Positions 33,215 to 40,820 of a stretch of DNA of 64,000 nt are shown here, one piece after another; positions within the stretch are counted from its first letter, which is position 1, and every line of letters starts with the position of its first letter. Position numbers and translations under genes: made by a program. The notes under the pieces are model-generated. The model saw only the letters and a program-made list of their open reading frames with translations, made no database searches and was not told the origin of the DNA. Origin of the DNA: Methanoregula sp. UBA154 (lineage in GTDB: Archaea > Halobacteriota > Methanomicrobia > Methanomicrobiales > Methanospirillaceae); the NCBI GenBank assembly GCA_002502245.1, contig DAPW01000007.1, positions 43,074-107,073 on the forward strand, written 5' to 3'.

Positions 33215-35356
33215 ATGGGAAGCCCGTACCTGAACAGCGGCGAGGCAATCGTTTTAACAACAGACCGCGTGAATGCCGATGCCTTACTGTACGATCTCAT
33301 GCTGACCACCGAGCGGATCGTTTTAATCGACAACCGGTACGCACGGTTTGAACCACGAATAATCCCGCTCTCTGCCATCATGTCCGTACAGGGTGGAAAG
33401 ACCCCGGGACATGACCCGGTTATCACGCTCCTGTTCCGGGCCAGTGAGGGAGGTGCCGGGCAACAGCCGCTCAACCTAGTTTTTTCCCAGAATCCTCTTG
33501 AAAACCGGAAACCCGAGCGGGACGACTGGGTGCGAAAACTGATCGAGCTGAGCGTAGCGCGGCAGGAGAAAGTGGCCGTGGCTGAATCACCTGCGGCAGC
33601 GGGTATCGCGAGGGATTCCGGGTTACGCCCCACGGTCCGGCACGGGATTGCACCCGAAAAGGTCCGCCCGCTGTCGAATGTCCGCAGCCGCCAGCCGGTA
33701 CCGTCTCCCGTCACGGTGATTCCCGATGAGGTGGAAAGGGGCGGAGAGATACCGGTGAGCGGAGATAAAAGTATGACGGGAACAATACCGGAAGAGGCCC
33801 CCCCTGCCCACACTCCCGTGCGCGGAACGCCACTCCACCCGGCCCCCACGGCACGGGTGATCATCCCGCAGATCATCGAAGAAGAGAGGACTGCGCCGGT
33901 CCCCGCTTCCCCACTGGTTGAGCAGGAGGACCTCCCGGTTGCAGAGAGCGATCACGAGGCCCTGACCCGCTCCATCCAGACAGCGGTCCGGTCCCTGACA
34001 GCACCGGAAGAGGAGGGTCCGGAATCACCCCCGGTCATGGAGACCGACCAGGCGCCGGAGAGGGTTCCCCGGTCCGGGAGCGACACAGAACAGGCAGCTG
34101 ACGTTCCTACCCAGGATAAACCGCCGGACGAAGCGGAGATTATCAGCGCCCTGCATACCGGTGCCGCGGAACCTGTTCCAACAGAACCACCTGCCTTTCC
34201 GGAACCTGAACCGGCACCTGTACCGGAGAGCCCGGTGGAGGCCTCCGGGACACAGGTGATCATCCCGCAGGTCATCGAAGAAGAGAAGATGACAGCCCTG
34301 GTCCCTCCTTCCCCACCGGATGAGCCAGAGGCGGGCCCTGTTGCGGTGAGCAAGAACGAAGCCCTGACCCGTTCCATCCAGACCGCAGTCCGATCCCTGA
34401 CTGCCCGGGAAGAGGGAGGCCAGGAACCATCTCTGATCACCGAGACTGTCCCGGCGCCGGAGAGGGTTCCCCGGTCCGGGAGCGACACGGAACAGGCAGC
34501 TGGCGTTCCTGCTCCGGATAAACCGCCGGAAGGAGCGGAGATTATCAGCGCCCTGCCTGCCGGCGCCGAGGGACCTGTTCCAACAGAACCACCTGCGCTC
34601 CCGGAACCTGAACCGGTACTGGTACCGGAGGAGGCCCCCCGCGAGGGCCCGGAATCCCACGGTGCCCCTGCCATTCCGGCAGATGGAATGACAGGATCCC
34701 GCGACCAGGCAGCCCCGGAAGCAGCACCTCAACCGGAGTCCGTACCACCGGAAACCCCCCCGGCCCGTCACCCGATCCTGCCTCCACACGAGATTCGCTC
34801 CCGCACGAAAACACTTGCGTACGCTGCCGTGCTGCTCCTGCTCATCGCGCTTGTGGCAGCAGGTGCAGTCCTGCTGTTCATGCAGGGACACGGCCAGACC
34901 GGGATTCCGGTAACACCAGCGACGGGTGTTGCGCAGGTTACTACGGTACCTCCTGAATCCCGGCAGACCGCAACACCCGTCCCCTCAATTACTGCACCGC
35001 TTGTCCCTCCGGCAGGTGTGTGGGTGCGGGTGAACTCTACAGCGTATTATACCGGCCAGGTCGGAAACCCGGAACAGCTGCAGCAGGTCTCCGGGACGGG
35101 AGACCATTTCTATCGGGTACTCAGGAGCAACCGTACCGTGCAGGCATCGGTCCAGAAACAGGATAATTCCGGCGCCCTGCTGTCGGTCGAGATCTACCGG
35201 GACGGCACCCTTATTGGCGCCCGTTCCGTCACAGCCCCGATGGGTACTGTTGACCTGCTCCTTAATCCCGTGACAGGCCGTCCCCCGGGGCTGACCGCAA
35301 ACGACACGCTTCCCGAACACGCGGGCACGCCGCTTGGGCGGATCGAGAATTACTGA
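33215..35356 (+). CDS. PH-like domain membrane protein, long paralogue with repeated acidic linker
   Basis: 713 residues, ribosome site GGTGA. The N-terminal PH-like domain (GSPYLNSGEAIVLTTDRV; MLTTERIVLIDNRY) matches the protein at 31503. The cytosolic linker contains two copies of a unit of about 135 residues. Each copy includes RVIIPQIIEEE or QVIIPQVIEEE, EALTRSIQTAVRSLTA, ERVPRSGSDTEQAA and AEIISAL, then a Pro/Glu tract. One membrane segment (TLAYAAVLLLLIALVAAGAVLLF, about 530-552) leads to the same C-terminal domain (GVWVRVNSTAYYTG to APMGTVDLLLNP). The family is not recognised. The repeated amphipathic helix looks like a protein-binding motif. Confidence 0.78.
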   Translation: MGSPYLNSGEAIVLTTDRVNADALLYDLMLTTERIVLIDNRYARFEPRIIPLSAIMSVQGGKTPGHDPVITLLFRASEGGAGQQPLNLVFSQNPLENRKPERDDWVRKLIELSVARQEKVAVAESPAAAGIARDSGLRPTVRHGIAPEKVRPLSNVRSRQPVPSPVTVIPDEVERGGEIPVSGDKSMTGTIPEEAPPAHTPVRGTPLHPAPTARVIIPQIIEEERTAPVPASPLVEQEDLPVAESDHEALTRSIQTAVRSLTAPEEEGPESPPVMETDQAPERVPRSGSDTEQAADVPTQDKPPDEAEIISALHTGAAEPVPTEPPAFPEPEPAPVPESPVEASGTQVIIPQVIEEEKMTALVPPSPPDEPEAGPVAVSKNEALTRSIQTAVRSLTAREEGGQEPSLITETVPAPERVPRSGSDTEQAAGVPAPDKPPEGAEIISALPAGAEGPVPTEPPALPEPEPVLVPEEAPREGPESHGAPAIPADGMTGSRDQAAPEAAPQPESVPPETPPARHPILPPHEIRSRTKTLAYAAVLLLLIALVAAGAVLLFMQGHGQTGIPVTPATGVAQVTTVPPESRQTATPVPSITAPLVPPAGVWVRVNSTAYYTGQVGNPEQLQQVSGTGDHFYRVLRSNRTVQASVQKQDNSGALLSVEIYRDGTLIGARSVTAPMGTVDLLLNPVTGRPPGLTANDTLPEHAGTPLGRIENY

Positions 35357-35380
35357 CCGGGATCCATCCCCCGGTACCCC

Positions 35381-35387
35381 TTTTTTT
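35381..35387 (+). terminator. T-run terminator of the long PH-like gene
   Basis: Seven T residues about 25 bases after the stop, preceded by a small GGGATCCATCCC hairpin. This is typical of archaeal T-run termination. Confidence 0.45.
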
Positions 35388-35452
35388 CAGGAATACCGGT
35401 CCGGACGTTCTCCCGGAGGGGTGAGACGGGGGCTCCGGGCCTGATAACGGGC

Positions 35453-35469
35453 AAAAAACAAAAAAAAAG
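35453..35469 (-). terminator. T-rich terminator of the fwd operon
   Basis: The plus strand has A-runs (CAAAAAACAAAAAAAAAG), giving long U-tracts just past the fwdC stop on the reverse-strand transcript. Confidence 0.5.
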
Positions 35470-35477
35470 AAAGAAGA

Positions 35478-36278
35478 TCAGATCTTCTTATACAGGTTCC
35501 CGTACACGACAACGCCTTTCTTCTTCTTGTGGCGCTCGCCCATGTCGCCGATGAAATGGGCAAACTTTGCCTTGGTGCCGTCGACTTCGAGCTCGACTTC
35601 GCCGTTCGGCTTGAAGCCGGGCATCATGACTTCAATTGACCCGAAGATGATGATCGTGCCGTCGACCATCTGGCCGCCGAGCTTGCTTGCGGCATTGCCC
35701 TTGATGATCGTCTTGCCGCCTTCTGCATGGGTCATGACATGGACATCGGCATTGCCATTGACAACGATCTCGCCGCCGAGCATGTACATACCGATATCTG
35801 AACCGGCATTGCCCTTGACAAGGATCTTCCCGCCGGACATACCTCTCCAGTCGCCGCGGTAGGCTGCGCCGAGGTAGTTGCCGGCATTGCCCTCGACGAC
35901 CAGCTCGCCGCCCTTCATGGCGGTTGCGGCAAAGGCGCCGACATCGCCCCTGGCGAGGATCTTCCCGCCCTTCATCCAGGCACCAACGTACTGGTCGGCA
36001 GTTTTCTCAATGACGAGTTCCCCGGCGGTCATCTTGAAGCCGATGTACTTGACCTTCTTCACATCGCCCTTGACAATAATCTTTGTATCCGCTGCGGTTG
36101 CTCCTGCATCGCCGCTCACTTCAAAGTACTTACCAAGGGTTGAGGGAACATTGCCCTCAAAAACAGGCAGTTCCGCGATCTTTGCTGCTGTCTTGCCGGC
36201 GAATGCATCGGGAGAGATAGTGTCAGCCTCGAGATACAGTGCAGGGGCGTTTTTTAACGTAATGGTAACGGTTTCCAT
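35478..36278 (-). CDS. fwdC: Formylmethanofuran dehydrogenase subunit C
   Basis: 266 residues from the ATG at 36278, preceded by AGGTGG. An upstream in-frame GTG at 36293 directly abuts fwdA. The body is a right-handed beta-helix built of G-x-x-G-x-x-x-G repeats (KGGKILARGDVGAF, MKGGELVVEGNAGNYLGA, SGGKILVKGNAGSDIG), as in the C-terminal part of glutamate synthase. In the Fwd complex it scaffolds FwdA and FwdB around the internal formate tunnel. Last gene of the operon. Confidence 0.95.
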   Translation of the reverse strand: METVTITLKNAPALYLEADTISPDAFAGKTAAKIAELPVFEGNVPSTLGKYFEVSGDAGATAADTKIIVKGDVKKVKYIGFKMTAGELVIEKTADQYVGAWMKGGKILARGDVGAFAATAMKGGELVVEGNAGNYLGAAYRGDWRGMSGGKILVKGNAGSDIGMYMLGGEIVVNGNADVHVMTHAEGGKTIIKGNAASKLGGQMVDGTIIIFGSIEVMMPGFKPNGEVELEVDGTKAKFAHFIGDMGERHKKKKGVVVYGNLYKKI

Positions 36279-36293
36279 CTTCTTCCACCTCAC

Positions 36294-38000
36294 TTATGTT
36301 GCATCCACCTCAAGGGCATACGGGTTCGGGATAAAGTGGTGCCCGAGCGCTTCGTAGTTGTTCTGCGTCATGCTGTAATACTTGATGAACTTCTCTTTGA
36401 TGTCGCGCGTGACCTGCGGGTTGTCCTTTACCTTCACGTTGACCCAGAGCGTGCGCTTGTTGCCGTTGCTGACAATATCGCCATTGCTGACGACCTGCAC
36501 ACCGCTCTTGAAGACCGCTGCGCAGCGGCTGAATGCCTTCTCGATATCGTCGGGGTTCGCCACCGGCTTCTCGGGGTTGAAGTTGTACACGGCGACATCC
36601 GCATCCATGCCGGGCGCGAGGCCGCCGCACATGCCAGAAAGACCAAGGGACTTGGCCGGGCCGGCGCGGGTCATCTGGGCAAGCTCGTAGAGCGAGATCT
36701 CCCGGTCCATCGTGCCGATGGCAGTCTGTGAGAGGACCTTGTCCTTGTGCTTGAAGGCATTGATCTGTGTCTCACGCGCCTTTGCCGACATCAGCCACTT
36801 GATGACGCGGGGATACCGGGTAAACGGTCCTGCGTTCGGGTGGTCGGTGGTAATGTAGCAGCGCATCGGGTCCTTCATCAGGAGGGGAATCTCCAGGCCG
36901 ATTGCCCACTGGATGGCACAGACCGAGATGTTCGGGCTGTAGATGTAGGGCACGACACCGGCTGCGGTCTCGAGCTCGACATCCACATTCGCCCACTTCA
37001 GGTGGTTGAGGCCGGTGAGGTGGTGCTCGAACGGGCCGTCGGCGGTCATCGTGGTGGTCTCGTCAAGGGTGACGTTCCCGGTATCGATGGTGATGTTCTT
37101 GTTCGCATTGACGTAGTCCGTGACTTCCTTTGCCTTGGACTCAAAGTCGCCCCAGTTTGTCCCGCCATAGGAGTGGAACTGGGTATGGGTGAGGTGCAGG
37201 ACCTGCTCGCGGCCGAACTTGTTCTTCGCCTTGTAGCCCTCTGCGAGTTTTAAGGTATCAAGCGTGGTCTCATAACACCCGGGATTCCCGAGATTGTTCG
37301 GGTGGATGTGCATCGAGTGGGGGAGGCCGAGGTACTCGTTTGCCTCGATGAGGCCCCTGATGATCTCGGCAGGGGTAATGTCGAAGTACGGAACGGGGTC
37401 GTTCACGGTAAGACAGTTCAGTCCCCAGCCCCATGCCTCGGTGCCGCCGGGGTTGACGACCTTGATGGCATAGCCCTTGGTGGCTTTCAGGAGCCATGCA
37501 CAGTACGCCGCGGTGTTCTCGATCTCCTGGTTTTTCAGGTACTCGAGGACAAACCAGTTGTTCCCGAAGACCGGGAATGCAGCCTCATCGATGATGGGCG
37601 TGTCGCGGATCTCCTCGTGCACGTGGCGGGAGAAGAGCGGGGGCATTGCGGCTTCCATCGCAGTGGTGTAGCCCATCTTCGCATACTCGTAGCCGGTCTT
37701 GAACGTGGTCGGGATCGAAGCCCCGCCGCCCATCCGCTCCATGCCCTTCGTTGGCGTGCAGCTGAAGAGCTTGTCCTCGGGCCGGTAGATGCGGCCGAGG
37801 TTGACCTTGGGCCCGGCAATGTGTGCGTGTATCTCCACGGCACCGGCCATCACGGTCTTGCCCGCAGCGTCGATAACCTTTGCCGCGGAGCTGACCTTGT
37901 CAGCGATCTTCCCGTCCTTGATTGCGATATCCTTCTTGTCGCCTTTGATGCCCTGAACCGGGTCAAAGACATGACCGTTCTTGATGATATATTCAGACAT
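36294..38000 (-). CDS. fwdA: Formylmethanofuran dehydrogenase subunit A
   Basis: 568 residues. Amidohydrolase fold with a binuclear zinc site: HxH at 58-60 (AVEIHAHIAG), the carboxylated-lysine candidate K180 in AIKVVNPGG, HPNN and HLTHTQFHSYGG histidines, and the aspartate of TTDHPNAGPF. It condenses formate, delivered from FwdB, with methanofuran. This is the first fixation step of methanogenesis from CO2. It starts two bases after fwdB ends. Confidence 0.97.
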   Translation of the reverse strand: MSEYIIKNGHVFDPVQGIKGDKKDIAIKDGKIADKVSSAAKVIDAAGKTVMAGAVEIHAHIAGPKVNLGRIYRPEDKLFSCTPTKGMERMGGGASIPTTFKTGYEYAKMGYTTAMEAAMPPLFSRHVHEEIRDTPIIDEAAFPVFGNNWFVLEYLKNQEIENTAAYCAWLLKATKGYAIKVVNPGGTEAWGWGLNCLTVNDPVPYFDITPAEIIRGLIEANEYLGLPHSMHIHPNNLGNPGCYETTLDTLKLAEGYKAKNKFGREQVLHLTHTQFHSYGGTNWGDFESKAKEVTDYVNANKNITIDTGNVTLDETTTMTADGPFEHHLTGLNHLKWANVDVELETAAGVVPYIYSPNISVCAIQWAIGLEIPLLMKDPMRCYITTDHPNAGPFTRYPRVIKWLMSAKARETQINAFKHKDKVLSQTAIGTMDREISLYELAQMTRAGPAKSLGLSGMCGGLAPGMDADVAVYNFNPEKPVANPDDIEKAFSRCAAVFKSGVQVVSNGDIVSNGNKRTLWVNVKVKDNPQVTRDIKEKFIKYYSMTQNNYEALGHHFIPNPYALEVDAT

Positions 38001-38002
38001 GG

Positions 38003-39319
38003 TTATGCAACCCCCTTGAGCTGTTTTAAGCGGTCGCGGACTTTGATGAGGAACTGCTCGTCAGTAAGCATGCCCTCCGGCGGTTCGACTACCTTGCGGC
38101 AGTCGATCGGGACATTGTCCATACGATAGCAGTTACCTCCGACCTCGACGCCATTGAAGGCGACCGGGACATGGAGCTTCGAGACACCGGACGTGGGGGT
38201 CAGGTGCGGGTCGACACAGACCGACGGCATGTTGGCGATCGGTTTGACGGCGCTGATCGGGAAATGTGCACCCGGGTCGCTGCCGATGGTGAACATGGCA
38301 TCGAGTTCTCCGCGGATGAGGAGGTCGATGGTGCTCGTGTCGCCCGGGTTGTAACGGGCAAAGCCGCGGGTGAGGTCGACCGAGAACGGGAACCCGAACT
38401 GCCAGGCAAAGACTTCTCCGGAGCCGGTTACATTGTAGTGGCCCCGCATCGGCATGATCGAGAATTTCGTGTACTCGTTGAGATCCTTGGTGACCGCAAT
38501 CGCCGCGTCGATGTTGTGGTTCTTGGAGAGGGACTGGGTGACACCCATACCGAAGAAGATGATACCGAACCGGCCGCTCTTCATCATATCGGCAGCCTCC
38601 CGGATCTTCTCGGCGGGGACACCGGCAACGACATCGGGCAGCCACTCGCCTTTGAATGCAACGCGGAGGGCGTCCAGGAGCTCGTAGTCCCTGCCCTGCT
38701 CAACCTGCAGGTGGACATCGGCCATCTTGGCGGTGTCGGTGGGACGGGGGTCGACAACGATCATCTTGCGGCTCATCTGTCCCTTGCCGGTGAAGAAACC
38801 GCGCGGGAAGATGGAGTACCGGGACATGTGGCGGGGGTGGGCGTGGGCCGGGTTGCAGCCCCAGAAAATGATCCGGTCTGCCCGGTTCTTGACTTCCCCA
38901 AGCGTGCAGCTCGGGAGACCGATATCCTGCACGGCAATCAGGGTGGTGCCGTGGCAGGTTGCTGCCGTGTTGTCGCAGCAGGCCTTTGAGATCTCAGCGA
39001 TCTCGTTACCCACGCTCTGGGCCTCGCAGTTGGTGGATGACCAGCCGAACAACATGGGCTTTTTTGCCTTCGCGAGCATCTGGGCGGAATACTCGACTGC
39101 CTCATCGTAGGAGATCTCCTTCCATGACCCGTCGTCCTGGCGGAGCCGTGGCCGGGTGACCCGGTCCTTTGCCTGCGAGTGGAGGAACTTCTCGGTCCCG
39201 ATGACACAGGCATTGTAGACTTCCAGAAGCTGCTTCCCATCGTCGGAGACAACGCATTCGACATCATCGCAGAGCGTCCCGCAGAACGGGCAGATCACAT
39301 CGGTTACGGTCTTGGTCAT
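38003..39319 (-). CDS. fwdB: Formylmethanofuran dehydrogenase subunit B
   Basis: 438 residues from the ATG at 39319 (GGGTGAAAG upstream). The N-terminal CPFCGTLCDDVEC (C10, C13, C17) with C38 can hold a 4Fe-4S cluster. TCHGT near residue 122 supplies the cysteine that should coordinate tungsten or molybdenum. The rest is a molybdopterin oxidoreductase fold (FWGCNPAHAHPRHMSRYS, VDPRPTDTAKMADVHL). It reduces CO2 to formate with electrons from ferredoxin-type subunits. The sequence alone does not tell tungsten (Fwd) from molybdenum (Fmd). The start overlaps the fwdD stop (ATGA). Confidence 0.95.
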   Translation of the reverse strand: MTKTVTDVICPFCGTLCDDVECVVSDDGKQLLEVYNACVIGTEKFLHSQAKDRVTRPRLRQDDGSWKEISYDEAVEYSAQMLAKAKKPMLFGWSSTNCEAQSVGNEIAEISKACCDNTAATCHGTTLIAVQDIGLPSCTLGEVKNRADRIIFWGCNPAHAHPRHMSRYSIFPRGFFTGKGQMSRKMIVVDPRPTDTAKMADVHLQVEQGRDYELLDALRVAFKGEWLPDVVAGVPAEKIREAADMMKSGRFGIIFFGMGVTQSLSKNHNIDAAIAVTKDLNEYTKFSIMPMRGHYNVTGSGEVFAWQFGFPFSVDLTRGFARYNPGDTSTIDLLIRGELDAMFTIGSDPGAHFPISAVKPIANMPSVCVDPHLTPTSGVSKLHVPVAFNGVEVGGNCYRMDNVPIDCRKVVEPPEGMLTDEQFLIKVRDRLKQLKGVA

Positions 39320-39723
39320 CCTACTTTCACCCCGCACTGTTTCTGGACCAGTTCAATGCCCAGGAGGATCGGCTCGTTGAGGGCGACTTCGACGGTTACC
39401 GGAACGCCCTTGAACGTAGGCATGCCGGTCGAGTAGGTGTTGTCGCTGATAACCGAGTTTGCCCAAGGGCCCATCGGGATAAACCCAAGGCCCGGGTGGG
39501 GTCCCTGGGTTGTTTCGATTGCCTTCACAATGACACTGCCGAACTCGCTGGAGACCCGGACATTACTGTTCTTCCATGCGCCGAGCTTCTTGAAGTCCTG
39601 GTGGTCCATCTCGATGATTCCCGCAGCGGTGCGGTACAGGGGTTTCTCCTTGCCGCCCTCGATCGCAACGCCCTGCTGGATGGTCCTGCCCGAGATCAGG
39701 TTTAAGGTAATTTTGTTTGCCAT
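39316..39723 (-). CDS. fwdD: Formylmethanofuran dehydrogenase subunit D
   Basis: 135 residues. Molydopterin dinucleotide-binding beta-barrel domain, seen in the N-terminal TLNLISGRTIQQG and FKKLGAWKNSNVRVSSEFG. In this family the domain is a separate subunit that caps the pterin of FwdB, whereas formate dehydrogenases carry it fused. It starts 12 bases after fwdG and overlaps fwdB by four. Confidence 0.93.
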   Translation of the reverse strand: MANKITLNLISGRTIQQGVAIEGGKEKPLYRTAAGIIEMDHQDFKKLGAWKNSNVRVSSEFGSVIVKAIETTQGPHPGLGFIPMGPWANSVISDNTYSTGMPTFKGVPVTVEVALNEPILLGIELVQKQCGVKVG

Positions 39724-39735
39724 GGTACTCCTCGC

Positions 39736-39996
39736 TCACACCTCGATAGCGGGCGTCTCGCCTTTTCCGGAGAGACGGATCACATCATACGGGCAGGCAT
39801 TGACGCAGACGCCACAGCCGGCACAGAGCTCGGCCTTGACATCCAGGTGAATGGATTTACCGTTTCTCACTGCGTAGATCTTCTCGTTTGTCACCGGTTC
39901 AAAGGTATGCAGTTCGAGTGCATCCACCGGACATGCAATGACGCAGTTGCCACAACCGGTGCATTGCTCCATGTTTATATGTACAGAAAACGCCAT
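39736..39996 (-). CDS. fwdG: Formylmethanofuran dehydrogenase subunit G (2x 4Fe-4S ferredoxin)
   Basis: 86 residues from the ATG at 39996, with GTGAT as ribosome site. Two complete cluster motifs, CTGCGNCVIACP and CAGCGVCVNACP. It passes electrons to FwdB. It is the promoter-proximal gene of fwdGDBAC. The polyferredoxin FwdF and the FwdH subunit are not encoded here. A longer start at 40041 adds nothing conserved and would run over the operator-like palindrome. Confidence 0.92.
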   Translation of the reverse strand: MAFSVHINMEQCTGCGNCVIACPVDALELHTFEPVTNEKIYAVRNGKSIHLDVKAELCAGCGVCVNACPYDVIRLSGKGETPAIEV

Positions 39997-40027
39997 GCGT
40001 ATCACACACTTGTCGTCGTAATTTCTA

Positions 40028-40041
40028 TTGTTGGCCAACAA
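40028..40041. promoter_or_regulatory. Perfect 14-bp palindrome in the fwd promoter (candidate operator)
   Basis: TTGTTGGCCAACAA lies 32 bases before the fwdG start. A possible reverse-strand TATA element (CTTTAACTAA) lies directly upstream at about 40043-40052. A protein bound here would block initiation, so it is a repressor-site candidate. The identity of the regulator is unknown. Confidence 0.5.
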
Positions 40042-40081
40042 GTTAGTTAAAGATTTCTAAATGCGCACTAACAAAACAGTC

Positions 40082-40095
40082 TATTAACGTTAATA
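40082..40095. promoter_or_regulatory. Second perfect 14-bp palindrome upstream of fwd
   Basis: TATTAACGTTAATA, about 40 bp upstream of the TTGTTGGCCAACAA site and between fwdG and the zinc-ribbon gene. It could be an activator or second regulator site, or mark the end of the zinc-ribbon transcript. Confidence 0.4.
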
Positions 40096-40131
40096 AGTTA
40101 CCACAAAAAATTTTGATGTACATATGTTTAA

Positions 40132-40668
40132 CTATCTTCGGGAAGGGAGACCGCAGGCGGTAATAACTTCGACCGGGTCGGGTTCGTCGGTTCTCACTGC
40201 AATATCCGAGAGCTGTACTACAGATAATGGAAGCCTCATACCAAAAACGTCAACAACAGGAATCCCTGCCGATGAACGACCGGTATAATGTTTCCAGGTA
40301 GTCCTGTCCACGATAATTCCCATGGCATCAATTATCCGGGCTGCGCGGTTCGGGGGCATTGTTGCTGAGAGCGCGAGGAAAATATCGATGACCGGTGAGC
40401 CGATCCTTGTATCCGGGTAAAACGGCTGATCGGCATACGAGAGATGCCCGCAGTTCCGGCAATAGAACCGCTTTACATGGATTGGAATGACCCGTCTGCC
40501 TGAATCCTCCCGGAGCACGGCGAACTTCTTTTTTTTCCTGTCGTATCCCTGAAGTATCCCCCCGCAAAAAGGACATGCGCCGGCCCGGGTAAATTCCATG
40601 CCATCAAGCGATGACAGCGCTGTCCTGACGATATCGGTAACCAGTGTTGGTATGCGGTATGGTTTCAT
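40132..40668 (-). CDS. Zinc-ribbon protein of unknown function
   Basis: 178 residues. A zinc ribbon is formed by CPFCGG (about residues 32-37) and CRNCG (about 71-75), separated by a basic KKKKFAVLREDSGRRVIPIHVKRFY. YADQPFYPDTRIGSPVIDIFL and MPPNRAARIIDAMGIIVDRTTWKHY follow, which resemble a helix-turn-helix like those at the N-termini of some transposases. No catalytic domain is present. It lies between fwdGDBAC (same strand) and the divergent fdhAB, so a regulatory role for these genes is possible. A domesticated transposase fragment is the alternative. Confidence 0.6.
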   Translation of the reverse strand: MKPYRIPTLVTDIVRTALSSLDGMEFTRAGACPFCGGILQGYDRKKKKFAVLREDSGRRVIPIHVKRFYCRNCGHLSYADQPFYPDTRIGSPVIDIFLALSATMPPNRAARIIDAMGIIVDRTTWKHYTGRSSAGIPVVDVFGMRLPLSVVQLSDIAVRTDEPDPVEVITACGLPSRR

Positions 40669-40777
40669 GACTGTTGCGCGTTCCTTGGGAATTTGGATAC
40701 TGATTTGTGTTACTATTTACTTTTACAGCTCTTTAACCCACCGATATTCATCATTTTTTTGCACTTTTTCAGTAACC

Positions 40778-40786
40778 TTAAATAAT
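40778..40786 (+). promoter_or_regulatory. TATA box of fdhAB
   Basis: CTTAAATAA with AACC directly upstream as BRE, 35 bases before the fdhA ATG. It predicts a leader of about 12 nt that contains GAGGT as ribosome site. Confidence 0.5.
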
Positions 40787-40820
40787 GCTGGAACAGATCA
40801 TTTTTGTTCGAGGTTAGAAC

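Noticed and set aside
33952..34891. Long reverse frames (Gly/Ser-rich and Arg/Phe/Cys-rich) opposite the long PH-like gene
   Set aside because: They are produced by the repeated linker of the forward gene. The forward frame has a signature N-terminus, a membrane span and a paralogue.
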